Position numbers and translations under genes: made by a program
Assembly: GCF_013030945.1 (NCBI RefSeq)
Contig: NZ_JABBXF010000014.1
Coordinates: forward strand, 1 to 64,000
Length of the DNA stretch: 64,000 nucleotides
Direction: 5' to 3'
Origin: Streptomyces morookaense
Lineage (GTDB): Bacteria; Actinomycetota; Actinomycetes; Streptomycetales; Streptomycetaceae
The notes under the pieces: generated by a model
Told to the model about the DNA's origin: nothing
What the model saw: only the letters and a program-made list of their open reading frames with translations
Database searches by the model: none
Shown: positions 33,117-41,539 of the stretch, piece after piece
How the letters are laid out: every line of letters starts with the position of its first letter
Numbering within the stretch: the first letter of the stretch is position 1

Positions 33117-35525
33117 CTACTCGGTCCGCAACGCCGTGGCGGTCCGGGTCCGTGCCGCCCAGCCGGCCGGCAGCAGTGCGCCGAGCAGGGCGATCACGAT
33201 CCCGCCGGCCAGCAGGGGGACGAGCAGCCCGGCGGTGTAGACATGGGACACGCTCGGCGGCAGGTGCCGCCCGATCGCGTTCCCCATCGGGGTCAGCGTC
33301 GCCTTCTCCACCGCGACCCCGAGCGGGACCCCGATCAGCCCGGCGATCAGGCCGGTGAGGGACACCGAGGTCAGCACCATCGCGATGGTCTGCTTGGGTG
33401 TCATCCCGAGGGCCTTGAAGATCCCCAGATCATGCACCCGCTCCCGGGTGTCCTGAACCACCATGCTCAGCACCCCGAGCGCGGCGACCGCCACCACCAT
33501 CAGCGTGAGCGTGGCCACCAGGGCGCCCATGGTGATCACCACGATGTTCTTGCCCCCGTCCGAGTGCGGCTGGACCGAGGCGTTCAGCGGGGTCAGTGCG
33601 GCGGCGGCCGAGGTGGACCAGTCCGATCCGCTGACGTTGTCGGCCAGCTCGACGTTGAACTGCTCGATGTGCGGGGCCAGACCGGCGGCGGTGAAGGTGG
33701 CCGCATCCGTCATGACCGTGTAGTCGCCCACGTTGGTGTCGAAGTTGATGCCGACGACCTTCAGCGGCAGTTGCTTGTTCTGCTGCACCACGGTGACGTC
33801 GTCACCGACGTGGATCCCCACCGTCGTGGCCAGCTTGTCGCCGACCACGGCCTCGCCGGGCGCCGAGAACCAGCGGCCGGACAGCAGCTCCATCTTCGTC
33901 CAGGAGACGTCGCCGGTGACCGTGAACACCTTCGGCAGTTCGCCGCCGGGCGGGGCGCCGACGATGGTCGCGCCGCTCTCGCCCCAGCCGAACGCGGCCT
34001 TCGTGCCCGGGGTCCCGGCGAGCGCGGCGGCCACCTTGGCGGCGTCCAGGTGCGGCCTGCGCGGGTCGTTCGGGCCGTAGCGACCCCAGGGCACGCCTAC
34101 GTCGGCTGTGGGTATCACGAACTCCGACGCGACGTTGAAGCCTGAGGTACTGGTGTCCAGGTACTTGTTGAACGAGGACCCCAGCCCCACCGCGAACGTG
34201 ACACCCACCATGCCGAACAGCACCGCCGCACCGACCAGTACGACCCGGGCCGGCCGGGCGAACGGCTGGGCCAGACCCAGCGACATGGCCCGGGGCAGCG
34301 GCAGCCGCGAGGCAAGACGCTGCGCCGTCCGACCGGCCCCGGCCTTGGGGGCGCGGCCGGCCACCAGGGCCTGCACCGTCGGCATCCGGCCGGCCCGCAG
34401 TGCCGGGATCAAGGCCGTGGTGCCGACGATCAGCAGGGTGCCCAGCGGCACCACGGCGCTGACCCACAACGGAATCGTGGCACCGGCCGCGCCGAGCTGC
34501 TTGGTGGCCCCGTCCAGGATCGGCACGGCCAGGAGGTTGCCGAAAACCGTGCCGAGCACCACGCCGAGTGTCGCCGGGATCATGGCCTGCGCGGTGTAGG
34601 CGCGGGCCACCTGCGAAGGGGTGAAGCCCAACGACTTCAGAATCCCGATGCGCCGGATTCCCGAGGCCACAGCCCCGCTGACCACGATCGCGATGATCAG
34701 CACCGACATGAACAGCCCGAGGATCCCGAAGCCGATCAGGAACGGCACGAAGGCCTTGGCGTTGCCGGTCGCCTGCTGCTCCGCGGTCAGATACGACTGT
34801 CCGCCCTCGACCGCGCCGGCCGGCGCAGCGGCGGCCACCGCCTGCTTGTCGGTGGCGATGTCGGCGTCGGTCCCGGCCTTGGCGAACCGGTAGAGCATCT
34901 GCACGTCGGACTTGGCGCCGGCGGCGGTGAGCCGCGCGAAACCGTCGGCGGTGGCGAAGGCGGTCGCGCTGTTGGTCACCGAGCCGCCGAAGCCGACGAC
35001 CTTGAACGACGGCTTGCCCGGCAGGGAGGAGAACACCACCGAATCGCCGAAGCAGACGGTGGCGAAGTGCTGCCACGGCAGGGCGATCTCTCCCGGGCCG
35101 GTCGGCCAGCGCCCCTGGGTCAGCACGAGTTGGTCCATCCCGGATGTGCTCCCCGGGTCGGGCCGGGTGGTGACGGTGATCGGACCGTTGTCGTGACCGG
35201 CGAAATCCTTGTCGGGGCAGTCCGTGCCGACGGTCGTGTCCAGGGCGGCGGCGATCGGGTACGGTCCGGCCGCCCCGGTGACGCCGGCGGCGTGCGCGGT
35301 GGCTGCGGCCTGCGCGGCCGTGGCCTTGGAGCCGTCGAACTGGACCGCCAGGTGCGCCCCGTTCCGAGCACTGAAAGCGTGCTCGAACGGGGCCTGCACG
35401 ACGGCCAGCAGGCCGAGGGAGAGTACTGAGGACGTCACCGCGGCGAACGTCGTCAGGGCCATGACGAGGGACTGGACCCGACGCCGGCCCACGCCGGAGC
35501 GTACGACCTTGCCCAAGGCGCTCAC
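33117..35525 (-). CDS. FtsX/MacB-type ABC transporter permease
   Basis: An 802-aa membrane protein with two copies of the FtsX permease unit: a first membrane segment (about 18-45), a large extracytoplasmic domain (about 50-265), three segments (about 270-375), a second set starting near 415 with another extracellular domain (about 450-660), and three final segments (about 670-795). FtsX motifs IRRIGILKSLGFTPSQVARA and VHDLGIFKALGMTPKQTIAM mark each half. It pairs with the ATPase at 35608 and a divergent two-component system, the layout of peptide-antibiotic sensing and resistance modules. The GTG start overlaps the stop of a 29-codon reading frame and has no ribosome site of its own. Confidence 0.9.
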   Translation of the reverse strand: MSALGKVVRSGVGRRRVQSLVMALTTFAAVTSSVLSLGLLAVVQAPFEHAFSARNGAHLAVQFDGSKATAAQAAATAHAAGVTGAAGPYPIAAALDTTVGTDCPDKDFAGHDNGPITVTTRPDPGSTSGMDQLVLTQGRWPTGPGEIALPWQHFATVCFGDSVVFSSLPGKPSFKVVGFGGSVTNSATAFATADGFARLTAAGAKSDVQMLYRFAKAGTDADIATDKQAVAAAAPAGAVEGGQSYLTAEQQATGNAKAFVPFLIGFGILGLFMSVLIIAIVVSGAVASGIRRIGILKSLGFTPSQVARAYTAQAMIPATLGVVLGTVFGNLLAVPILDGATKQLGAAGATIPLWVSAVVPLGTLLIVGTTALIPALRAGRMPTVQALVAGRAPKAGAGRTAQRLASRLPLPRAMSLGLAQPFARPARVVLVGAAVLFGMVGVTFAVGLGSSFNKYLDTSTSGFNVASEFVIPTADVGVPWGRYGPNDPRRPHLDAAKVAAALAGTPGTKAAFGWGESGATIVGAPPGGELPKVFTVTGDVSWTKMELLSGRWFSAPGEAVVGDKLATTVGIHVGDDVTVVQQNKQLPLKVVGINFDTNVGDYTVMTDAATFTAAGLAPHIEQFNVELADNVSGSDWSTSAAAALTPLNASVQPHSDGGKNIVVITMGALVATLTLMVVAVAALGVLSMVVQDTRERVHDLGIFKALGMTPKQTIAMVLTSVSLTGLIAGLIGVPLGVAVEKATLTPMGNAIGRHLPPSVSHVYTAGLLVPLLAGGIVIALLGALLPAGWAARTRTATALRTE

Positions 35526-35611
35526 CGGCTCACCGCCGGCAGCATGCGGGCCACGGCCCGGAATCCGACCTCGAAGAGACGCCGGGGCATCGGCGGTTTG
35601 CGCAGTGTCAT
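35522..35611 (-). CDS. Possible 29-aa coupled small protein between ATPase and permease
   Basis: An ATG overlapping the ATPase stop (ATGA) opens a 29-codon frame (starting MTLRKPPMPRRLFEVGF) whose TGA overlaps the permease GTG (GTGA). The peptide is basic and could form an amphipathic helix. Exact tiling on both sides suggests real translation and coupling of the two large genes. Alternatively it is the original permease N-terminus: GGTGAGCC and GGTGAGCG stand in tandem at the junction, and removing one 8-base unit would fuse the peptide to the permease in frame. Confidence 0.45.
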   Translation of the reverse strand: MTLRKPPMPRRLFEVGFRAVARMLPAVSR

Positions 35612-36354
35612 CCGACCGCTCCCGCCGGACGGGTCAGCGGCGTGCGGGCGGCCAGGCCGGCACCGCTTCCGTCGTTGACGACGTCCCGCTCGACCGCGCC
35701 GTCCACCAACTCGATCGTGCGGCGCGCGGTGCTCGCGGCCAACTGCACATCGTGGGTCACCAACACGATGGTCTGGCCCTCGCTGTTCAGGTCCAGCAGC
35801 AGCCGGCGCACGTCCTCGGCCGAGCTCGAGTCCAGCGCGCCGGTGGGCTCGTCGGCCAGCAGCAGCGCCGGCTTGTTCATCAGGGCCCTGGCCACCGCCA
35901 CCCGCTGCCGTTGCCCGCCGGACAACCGCTGCGGGTAGGCCTTGGCATGCCGGTCGATGCCCAGCGAGCCGAGCAGCTCGACGGCCCGCCGCTTCGCCTC
36001 GCCCTTGCCCATCCCGGCCAGCTGCGCCGGAACCATGACGTTGTCCAACACGGTCAGGTCGTCGAGCAGATTGAAGAACTGGAAGATCATGCCGATCGAG
36101 GCCCGGCGGTACTTCGCCGATCCGGCCTCACCGAGCTGGTCGACGCGGGTGCCGTCGACGGTCACGGTGCCGCTGGAAGGCTTGTCCAGACCGGCGATCA
36201 GATTCAGCAGCGTGGACTTCCCGCTGCCGGAGTGGCCGAGGATCGCCACGCACTCACCGGACGCCACGGACAAGGTCACACCGGCCAGCGCGGGCGGGCC
36301 GTCGTCGTACTTCTTCATCGCGTCTTGGAGCGCGATCATCGGCGGATTCGTCAT
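35608..36354 (-). CDS. ABC transporter ATP-binding protein (LolD/MacB type)
   Basis: A 248-aa ATPase with Walker A GHSGSGKST, signature LSGGQRQRVAVARAL, Walker B ALLLADEPTGALD and the switch VLVTHD. It belongs to the family serving FtsX-type permeases. The ATG at 36354 is preferred over the one two codons earlier because AGG then lies at a workable distance. The gene faces the sensor kinase across a 144-base gap. Together with the permease it probably exports or removes a membrane-active compound sensed by the kinase. Confidence 0.93.
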   Translation of the reverse strand: MTNPPMIALQDAMKKYDDGPPALAGVTLSVASGECVAILGHSGSGKSTLLNLIAGLDKPSSGTVTVDGTRVDQLGEAGSAKYRRASIGMIFQFFNLLDDLTVLDNVMVPAQLAGMGKGEAKRRAVELLGSLGIDRHAKAYPQRLSGGQRQRVAVARALMNKPALLLADEPTGALDSSSAEDVRRLLLDLNSEGQTIVLVTHDVQLAASTARRTIELVDGAVERDVVNDGSGAGLAARTPLTRPAGAVG

Positions 36355-36498
36355 GGCCATGAACCTAGGAACGGACCATGACCCATCGCGTCGGCCGGCG
36401 GATGTCACCTCTCCCCCCAGGCCATCGGCCCGGCGGTGTACCCCGCGTACATCCCCGGGGCGACGCGCAGGGCCGACGCCACTGAATACGATCTTCGT

Positions 36499-37698
36499 AT
36501 GGAAGAGCTTCTGCGGCGTCTCTCGACATCGAAGCGCGTGACCCGGCTGATGTCACAGACCGTGGTGCCGGCCACCGCCTGCTGCTACGCGATGCTGCTC
36601 CCCTGGACGATGCCGACCCCTGCGGACGGCCTCTTCCGGTTCCCCGACCTCGGGCCCGTCCAGATGCTGATTCTGTACGTCGTGCTCGCCCTTCCGGTTC
36701 TGCTGGTGCGCCGTCTGCCGGCGACCGTCTTCGCGGTGATCCTGGGCGAATCGGTCCTCGGCGCCGCCTTCGGCGCGCGGCCCGCGATCGTGTTCGTCCT
36801 GCTCGTCGCCTTGAGCGGGTACCTCGCCGCCCGGCGGCCGAAGGCTGCCGCCGTCGGCTCCGTCGCGGGCGTCGCGGCCGCGTTCGTCAACGACATCCAC
36901 GGCTACCCCGGGGAGACCGTCGGCGACGCGGCCCAATGGACCGGGGGGCTCGCGTTGTGGTTCGCGGTCGCGTGGGTCTTCGGAGGGGTGTATCGCAAAC
37001 GCCGTGAATACCTCGAAGCCCTGCACGAGCAGAGGGCGGCCCGCGCCGTCATGGCCGAGCGGCTGCGGATCGCCCGCGAACTGCACGACAGCGTCGCGCA
37101 CAGCATCGGGATCATCACGGTGCTGTCGGGAGCGGCGGCGCGGGTCGTGGAGACCAGGCCCGAGCAGACGCGGCAGGCGCTGACCGGCATCGAGACCACC
37201 AGCCGGGAGACGCTGCTCGAGCTGCAGCGCATGCTCGGGGCGCTACGCCGCGCCGAGCCGGACGACGCCATGCCGCAGGCCGCTCCGCTGGCGCCGGGCG
37301 GCAGCCTGGCCGACGTCCCGCTGCTCGCCGAACGCACGGCCGACGTCGGGGTGCAGGTCCACGTGACCTGGCAGGGCGAGCGGCGTCCACTGCCGCCGGA
37401 GATCGAACTGTCGGCGTTCCGGATCATCCAGGAGTCGGTGACCAACGTGGTGCGGCATTCCGGGGCGCGGATGTGCCGGGTCGCGGTCGGTTACGAGCCG
37501 GAAGGAGTGAGGATCGAGGTGGTGGACGACGGGGACGACGGTTCCGGCGGGCCGGGCCGTCCGAGGCACTCCGCGGCCGGCGGGAGCGGCTTCGGCCTGC
37601 TCGGCATGCGTGAGCGGGTGACGTTGCTGTCCGGCCAGTTCAGCGCGGGCCGGCGTCCGGAGGGCGGATTCCGGGTGACGGCGAGCCTCCCGGCATGA
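36499..37698 (+). CDS. Two-component sensor histidine kinase (NarL-class partner)
   Basis: A 399-aa membrane kinase: four or five membrane segments (about 20-170), a HisKA_3 domain with the phospho-acceptor in RELHDSVAHSIGI (H196), and a HATPase_c domain (FRIIQESVTNVVRHSGA, GSGFGLLGMRERV). There is no extracellular sensor domain of note, so the signal is probably read in the membrane or through the ABC partner. No ribosome site precedes the ATG at 36499; TACGAT ends seven bases upstream, so the mRNA may be leaderless. The stop overlaps the regulator start. Confidence 0.92.
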   Translation: MEELLRRLSTSKRVTRLMSQTVVPATACCYAMLLPWTMPTPADGLFRFPDLGPVQMLILYVVLALPVLLVRRLPATVFAVILGESVLGAAFGARPAIVFVLLVALSGYLAARRPKAAAVGSVAGVAAAFVNDIHGYPGETVGDAAQWTGGLALWFAVAWVFGGVYRKRREYLEALHEQRAARAVMAERLRIARELHDSVAHSIGIITVLSGAAARVVETRPEQTRQALTGIETTSRETLLELQRMLGALRRAEPDDAMPQAAPLAPGGSLADVPLLAERTADVGVQVHVTWQGERRPLPPEIELSAFRIIQESVTNVVRHSGARMCRVAVGYEPEGVRIEVVDDGDDGSGGPGRPRHSAAGGSGFGLLGMRERVTLLSGQFSAGRRPEGGFRVTASLPA

Positions 37699-38378
37699 GC
37701 GTGCGAGTGCTGCTGGCCGACGACCAGCCCCTGATGCTGGTCGGGCTCGCCATCCTGATCGGCGACACCGACGACCTGGAGGTGGTCGGCGAGGCCGGCG
37801 ACGGCCGCGAGGCGGTGCGCCTGGTGCGTGAACTGCGGCCGGACGTCGTGGTGATGGACATCCGGATGCCGGGCATGGACGGGATCGAGGCGACCCGCCA
37901 GGCGACCGCCGAGCCGGACCCGCCCAAGGTGCTGGTGCTGACCACCTTCGACGACGACGAGTACGTCTACGGCGCACTGCGCGCCGGGGCCAGCGGATTC
38001 CTGCTCAAGAGCATGGCCCTGGACGCGATCCTGGACGCGATCCGTGTGGTGGCGGCCGGCGACGCGCTGATCGCGCCGAGCGTGACCCGACGGCTGATCG
38101 CGGACTTCGCCGGAACGTCCGGCCCCGCGGCCCCCGAACCGGACGTCGAGCCCGCCGCGGACCCGAGTCCCATCGCGGGGATCACCGACCGGGAACGCGA
38201 GGTGCTGGCACTGGTCGGACAGGGACTGACGAACGGTGAGATCGCCGAGCGGCTGGTGATCAGCGCGGCGACGGCGAAGACCCATGTCGCCCGTCTGTTC
38301 GCCAAGCTGGAGGCGCGGGACCGCGTCCAGCTGGCGATCATCGCCTTCGACACCGGACTCGTGCCGCGTAGACGGTAG
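37695..38378 (+). CDS. NarL/FixJ-family response regulator
   Basis: A 227-aa regulator: receiver domain (about 3-120) with acidic pocket ADDQ and phospho-acceptor D55 in VVMDIRMPG, a switch lysine in FLLKSM, and a LuxR-type helix-turn-helix (about 158-215: LTNGEIAERLVISAATAKTH). An acidic Pro/Ala linker separates them. The ATG overlaps the kinase stop (ATGA). It most likely activates the divergent ABC transporter operon. Confidence 0.93.
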   Translation: MSVRVLLADDQPLMLVGLAILIGDTDDLEVVGEAGDGREAVRLVRELRPDVVVMDIRMPGMDGIEATRQATAEPDPPKVLVLTTFDDDEYVYGALRAGASGFLLKSMALDAILDAIRVVAAGDALIAPSVTRRLIADFAGTSGPAAPEPDVEPAADPSPIAGITDREREVLALVGQGLTNGEIAERLVISAATAKTHVARLFAKLEARDRVQLAIIAFDTGLVPRRR

Positions 38379-38424
38379 GGCAGGACGAGAAGAACAATCG
38401 CCGAAGGATCAACGCGGCGCCGCA

Positions 38425-39627
38425 CTAGGGCTGGAAGAGCACTTCCGGATTGTTCGGCGAGGGGCCGTCCAGCAGCGGACTGTGAATCCCCTTCAGCGTC
38501 CGGTCGAAGAACGCCGTCACGTACTCACGCGTGATCACGATTCCGCGTTCGGGGTCGAGGGGCGGCGTCGGGTACCCGGCCTGCTCCTTGAGCAGGTCCA
38601 CGTCGGTGAAGCTGGGGTGGTCGGCGCCGGTGACCGCCAGCCACTTCTTGTAGCCGCCGAGGGCGCCCCAGGCCTGCCCCCAGTTGTCACGACCGCCGGC
38701 CGAGTGGTAGTCGGCCGCACCCAGCATGAGGAACGGCCGGTTGATCTGGCCGGGCATCGGGGCCGGGGAGAAGGTGCCGTCCATGTTCACTCCGGCCCGT
38801 ACTCTCGGGTCGGCGATCATCGTGGTGGCGGCCGCCGCTCCGCCGATGGAGTGTCCGGCCATGCCGATCTCGTGCTTGTCGATGAGGTGTGCCAGGCGCC
38901 ACGCGGCATTGCCATGCGTCAACTGGTCGATCACGAAAGACACGTCCAGCGCGCGGCTGGCGGTGACCGGGTCCATGTCGCGCTTCGGGTCGTCGCAGAT
39001 CGCGCACGGCGGCGTCTGGCCGTTCGCCAGCGTCTCGCCGCTGTCCTCGTGGGTGTGGCCGACGAGCGCGACGACGTAGCCGTGACTGGCCAGTTCGGTC
39101 GCGAGCGAGGTGAGCATCATGCGCGGGTCCCCGAACCCGGGTGAGAGGACCACCAGCGGATGCTTGCCGCGCTGCGGCCGCGCGCCGTCGAAGGCGTGAG
39201 TGGTGACGCTGGAAAGGGTCTGCGGGGTGATGCCGGAGCTCGCCGGTATCTTCGCGCGCTGGATGTGTCCGGCTGCTTCGGCGAGGGTCATGTAAGGGGC
39301 CGGAGTCCCGGTCCCGGGGACGGCCGGGTAGACCATCGTGACGGTCAGTCGGCGAGGGCCGGATGACGGCACCCACGGGTCGGGGCGGCTCGCGTCGGTG
39401 AGGTGGATGACGTCCTCGCCGGCGGCGTAGCGGCCGGTCGGCGCAGGGAGCGTGCCTTGGAAGGACCGCGTGGGCGCGGTGGCCGTGGCCGGTGCGGTGT
39501 CGAACGTGTGCGTGGCCGACGGTGTGGCAACCGGTGTGGTCGTGGCGGCGAACCCGGCGCCGGTTCCGGTGACGAGGGCGGCGAGCGCCAGCGCCGCGAC
39601 GGCGCTGATACGGCGATTGCGTTTCAT
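38425..39627 (-). CDS. Secreted alpha/beta hydrolase (PAF-acetylhydrolase/cutinase-like)
   Basis: A 400-aa exported hydrolase with a signal peptide (about 1-28; ISAVAALALAALVTGTG). The nucleophile elbow is GHSIGG, the oxyanion region PLVVLSPGFGDPRMML, and the histidine lies in TGADHPSFTD. CAICDD probably contains a disulfide. The fold resembles chlorophyllase, PAF-acetylhydrolase and polyester-hydrolase enzymes; the substrate is unknown. The ATG at 39627 starts the signal peptide. It is convergent with the response regulator gene. Confidence 0.88.
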   Translation of the reverse strand: MKRNRRISAVAALALAALVTGTGAGFAATTTPVATPSATHTFDTAPATATAPTRSFQGTLPAPTGRYAAGEDVIHLTDASRPDPWVPSSGPRRLTVTMVYPAVPGTGTPAPYMTLAEAAGHIQRAKIPASSGITPQTLSSVTTHAFDGARPQRGKHPLVVLSPGFGDPRMMLTSLATELASHGYVVALVGHTHEDSGETLANGQTPPCAICDDPKRDMDPVTASRALDVSFVIDQLTHGNAAWRLAHLIDKHEIGMAGHSIGGAAAATTMIADPRVRAGVNMDGTFSPAPMPGQINRPFLMLGAADYHSAGGRDNWGQAWGALGGYKKWLAVTGADHPSFTDVDLLKEQAGYPTPPLDPERGIVITREYVTAFFDRTLKGIHSPLLDGPSPNNPEVLFQP

Positions 39628-39771
39628 GGGATCGACGCTAGATTCCGCAGCTCCGTATCGAATCAGCTCGTGGATGTAAGCATCCTGGTGTCGTCCGTGT
39701 CGTTCGTAGCCCCCGCGAGGTACCGGAGTAATCCGCCGGGAGTACGTCATGCGGCGCGGGGTCGACACGCC

Positions 39772-41385
39772 CTAGGCGCAGTCCACCCGCACCGGGGGCA
39801 GCCTCCCGTCGACAAGGAAGCCGTCGACCGCACGGTCGGTGCACTCCGACCCCCCGGCATAGGCCGCATGCCCCGTCCCCTCCCGGACGACAAGCGCCGA
39901 ACCGCCGAGGTTCTTCTGCACGGCCTTCGCGTTGTCCAGCGGCGTCGCCGGGTCCACGGAGAAGGAGACGAGCACCATGGCCGGCGCCCCCGGTGCCGTG
40001 AGCGGCTCGGCGCGGCCCGTCGCGGCGATGGGCCAGGCCGCGCAGTGGAACATCGCCGTGGCCACGGTGGCCCCGAACAGCGGTGACGCCTTGTCGAACT
40101 CGCCGACGTACGCGAGCAGTCGGGACGCACTGCGCGGCCCCGGCCTGTCCAGGCAGTCGACGGCGTTGCGCGGCATCGTCGGATCGTCCGCGGGCACGTC
40201 CACCGGCGGAGCGGCCGCCCGGCGCCTGCCCGTGACGGGGATCTGCTCGGCCGCCAGCCCGATGAGGGCCCCGGGCCTGCCGGCCATGGCATCGGCCAGC
40301 GCCACGGTGAGGTCCGGCCACTTCTCGGCCTGGTAGAGCGGGCCCCGAATGCCCTGCGCAGCAATGCCGGTGGTGAGCCTGCTGCCGTCGGGCCCGGGCA
40401 GCGGCGCGGCGTCCAGCGCCCGCACGAACTGCGTGGTCCTGCCGACGATCTCGTCGGCAGTGCGGCCCAGGGGGCATTCGTTCGCCGCGCAGGTGCGCGC
40501 ATAGCTGGCGAAGCTGGCGTCGAGCGCCTTCATGTCGCCGCGGGCGACCGCGGTCTGGTCGGCGGCGGGGTCGACGACGCTGTCGAGGACGAAGCGGCCG
40601 ACGCGGTCGGGGAAGAGCCTCGCGTAGTGCTGGCCGATGAAGGTGCCGTAGGAGACGCCGAGGTAATTGAGCCGTTGCTCGTCGAGGGCGGCGCGCAGCA
40701 GGTCCATGTCGCGGGCGACGGTCACGGTGTCCATGTGGCCCAGCAGGGCGCCGGTGACCCGCCGGCAGTCCTCGCCCTGCGCGGCCGCCGCGCGGAACTC
40801 GGCGTCCGCCTGCTGCGGGGTGCGCGGGATGAGGTCGCTGCCGTTGCCCTCGGGGCAGTGCAGCGGGGCGGAGCGGCCGGTGCCGCGCGGGTCGAAGGCG
40901 ACGAGGTCGTAGCGGGCGGCCACGTCGGGGGTCGCCTCGAAGGCCCCGTCGGCGACGAGGGCGGCGCCGGGTTCGCCGGGGCCGCCCGGGTTGAACACCA
41001 GCGAGCCCAGGCGGTGTTCGCCGTCCCGGGCCCGGACGCGGGCCACCCGGATCCTGAGGGTGCCGCCCGCCGGGGCGGCGTAGTCGACGGGGACGGTGAG
41101 CCAGGCGCAGTCGGCGTCGGGGCGCAGGGTGACGCCCGCGGGCCCCGCGTCCTGGGTGGTGCACTCCCCCCAGTCGAGGCGCTGCCGGGCGAGGTGCGCG
41201 GGCAGCGGCGGCAGGCCGGACCCGGCCGCGTGCCCCGGAGTGCCCGTGGGTGCCGCCGACCGCGGCTCCGGCCGTCCCGGGGGGTCGTCCGCGCTGCATC
41301 CCCCGGCCACGAGGGCGCCCGCGACGGCCATTGCCGTCACGGTGACGCGCGATGCCCTGCGCGACCGGGTACGTATGCAGGTCAC
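39772..41385 (-). CDS. Lipoprotein alpha/beta hydrolase, S33 (tripeptidyl aminopeptidase-like)
   Basis: A 537-aa lipoprotein: basic N-terminus, hydrophobic stretch and lipobox ALVAGGC (Cys at about 30). The peptidase S33 fold follows with VFNPGGPGEPG (oxyanion), the elbow GVSYGT (Ser nucleophile), and a C-terminal TAP-like domain carrying the acid FSVDPATPLDNA and the histidine GTGHAAYAG. It would trim N-terminal tripeptides or similar substrates at the membrane. The GTG at 41385 is chosen because it gives a standard-length lipoprotein signal; a ribosome site is not clear. Its promoter region holds a MarR-type palindrome. Confidence 0.88.
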   Translation of the reverse strand: MTCIRTRSRRASRVTVTAMAVAGALVAGGCSADDPPGRPEPRSAAPTGTPGHAAGSGLPPLPAHLARQRLDWGECTTQDAGPAGVTLRPDADCAWLTVPVDYAAPAGGTLRIRVARVRARDGEHRLGSLVFNPGGPGEPGAALVADGAFEATPDVAARYDLVAFDPRGTGRSAPLHCPEGNGSDLIPRTPQQADAEFRAAAAQGEDCRRVTGALLGHMDTVTVARDMDLLRAALDEQRLNYLGVSYGTFIGQHYARLFPDRVGRFVLDSVVDPAADQTAVARGDMKALDASFASYARTCAANECPLGRTADEIVGRTTQFVRALDAAPLPGPDGSRLTTGIAAQGIRGPLYQAEKWPDLTVALADAMAGRPGALIGLAAEQIPVTGRRRAAAPPVDVPADDPTMPRNAVDCLDRPGPRSASRLLAYVGEFDKASPLFGATVATAMFHCAAWPIAATGRAEPLTAPGAPAMVLVSFSVDPATPLDNAKAVQKNLGGSALVVREGTGHAAYAGGSECTDRAVDGFLVDGRLPPVRVDCA

Positions 41386-41468
41386 GGTCCCAGTCCAGGG
41401 CGCGGCGGGCGGCGGCGCAGCCGGGGAGGGGCCATCGGGATGACCGCGCGGGCCCGCTCCATATTGGA

Positions 41469-41490
41469 AGGCAACCTTGCAAGGTTGCCT
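41469..41490. promoter_or_regulatory. 22-bp perfect palindrome, candidate MarR operator
   Basis: Half-sites AGGCAACCTTG and CAAGGTTGCCT meet with no spacer. It lies 50 bases before the MFS start and 84 bases before the divergent peptidase start. The MFS gene is followed by a marR gene, so self-control by that MarR protein is the simplest reading. Confidence 0.7.
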
Positions 41491-41539
41491 GAATGACGGG
41501 CAGACTGCTGCCCTCTGCAGGAACGGCGGAAGAAGCCCG

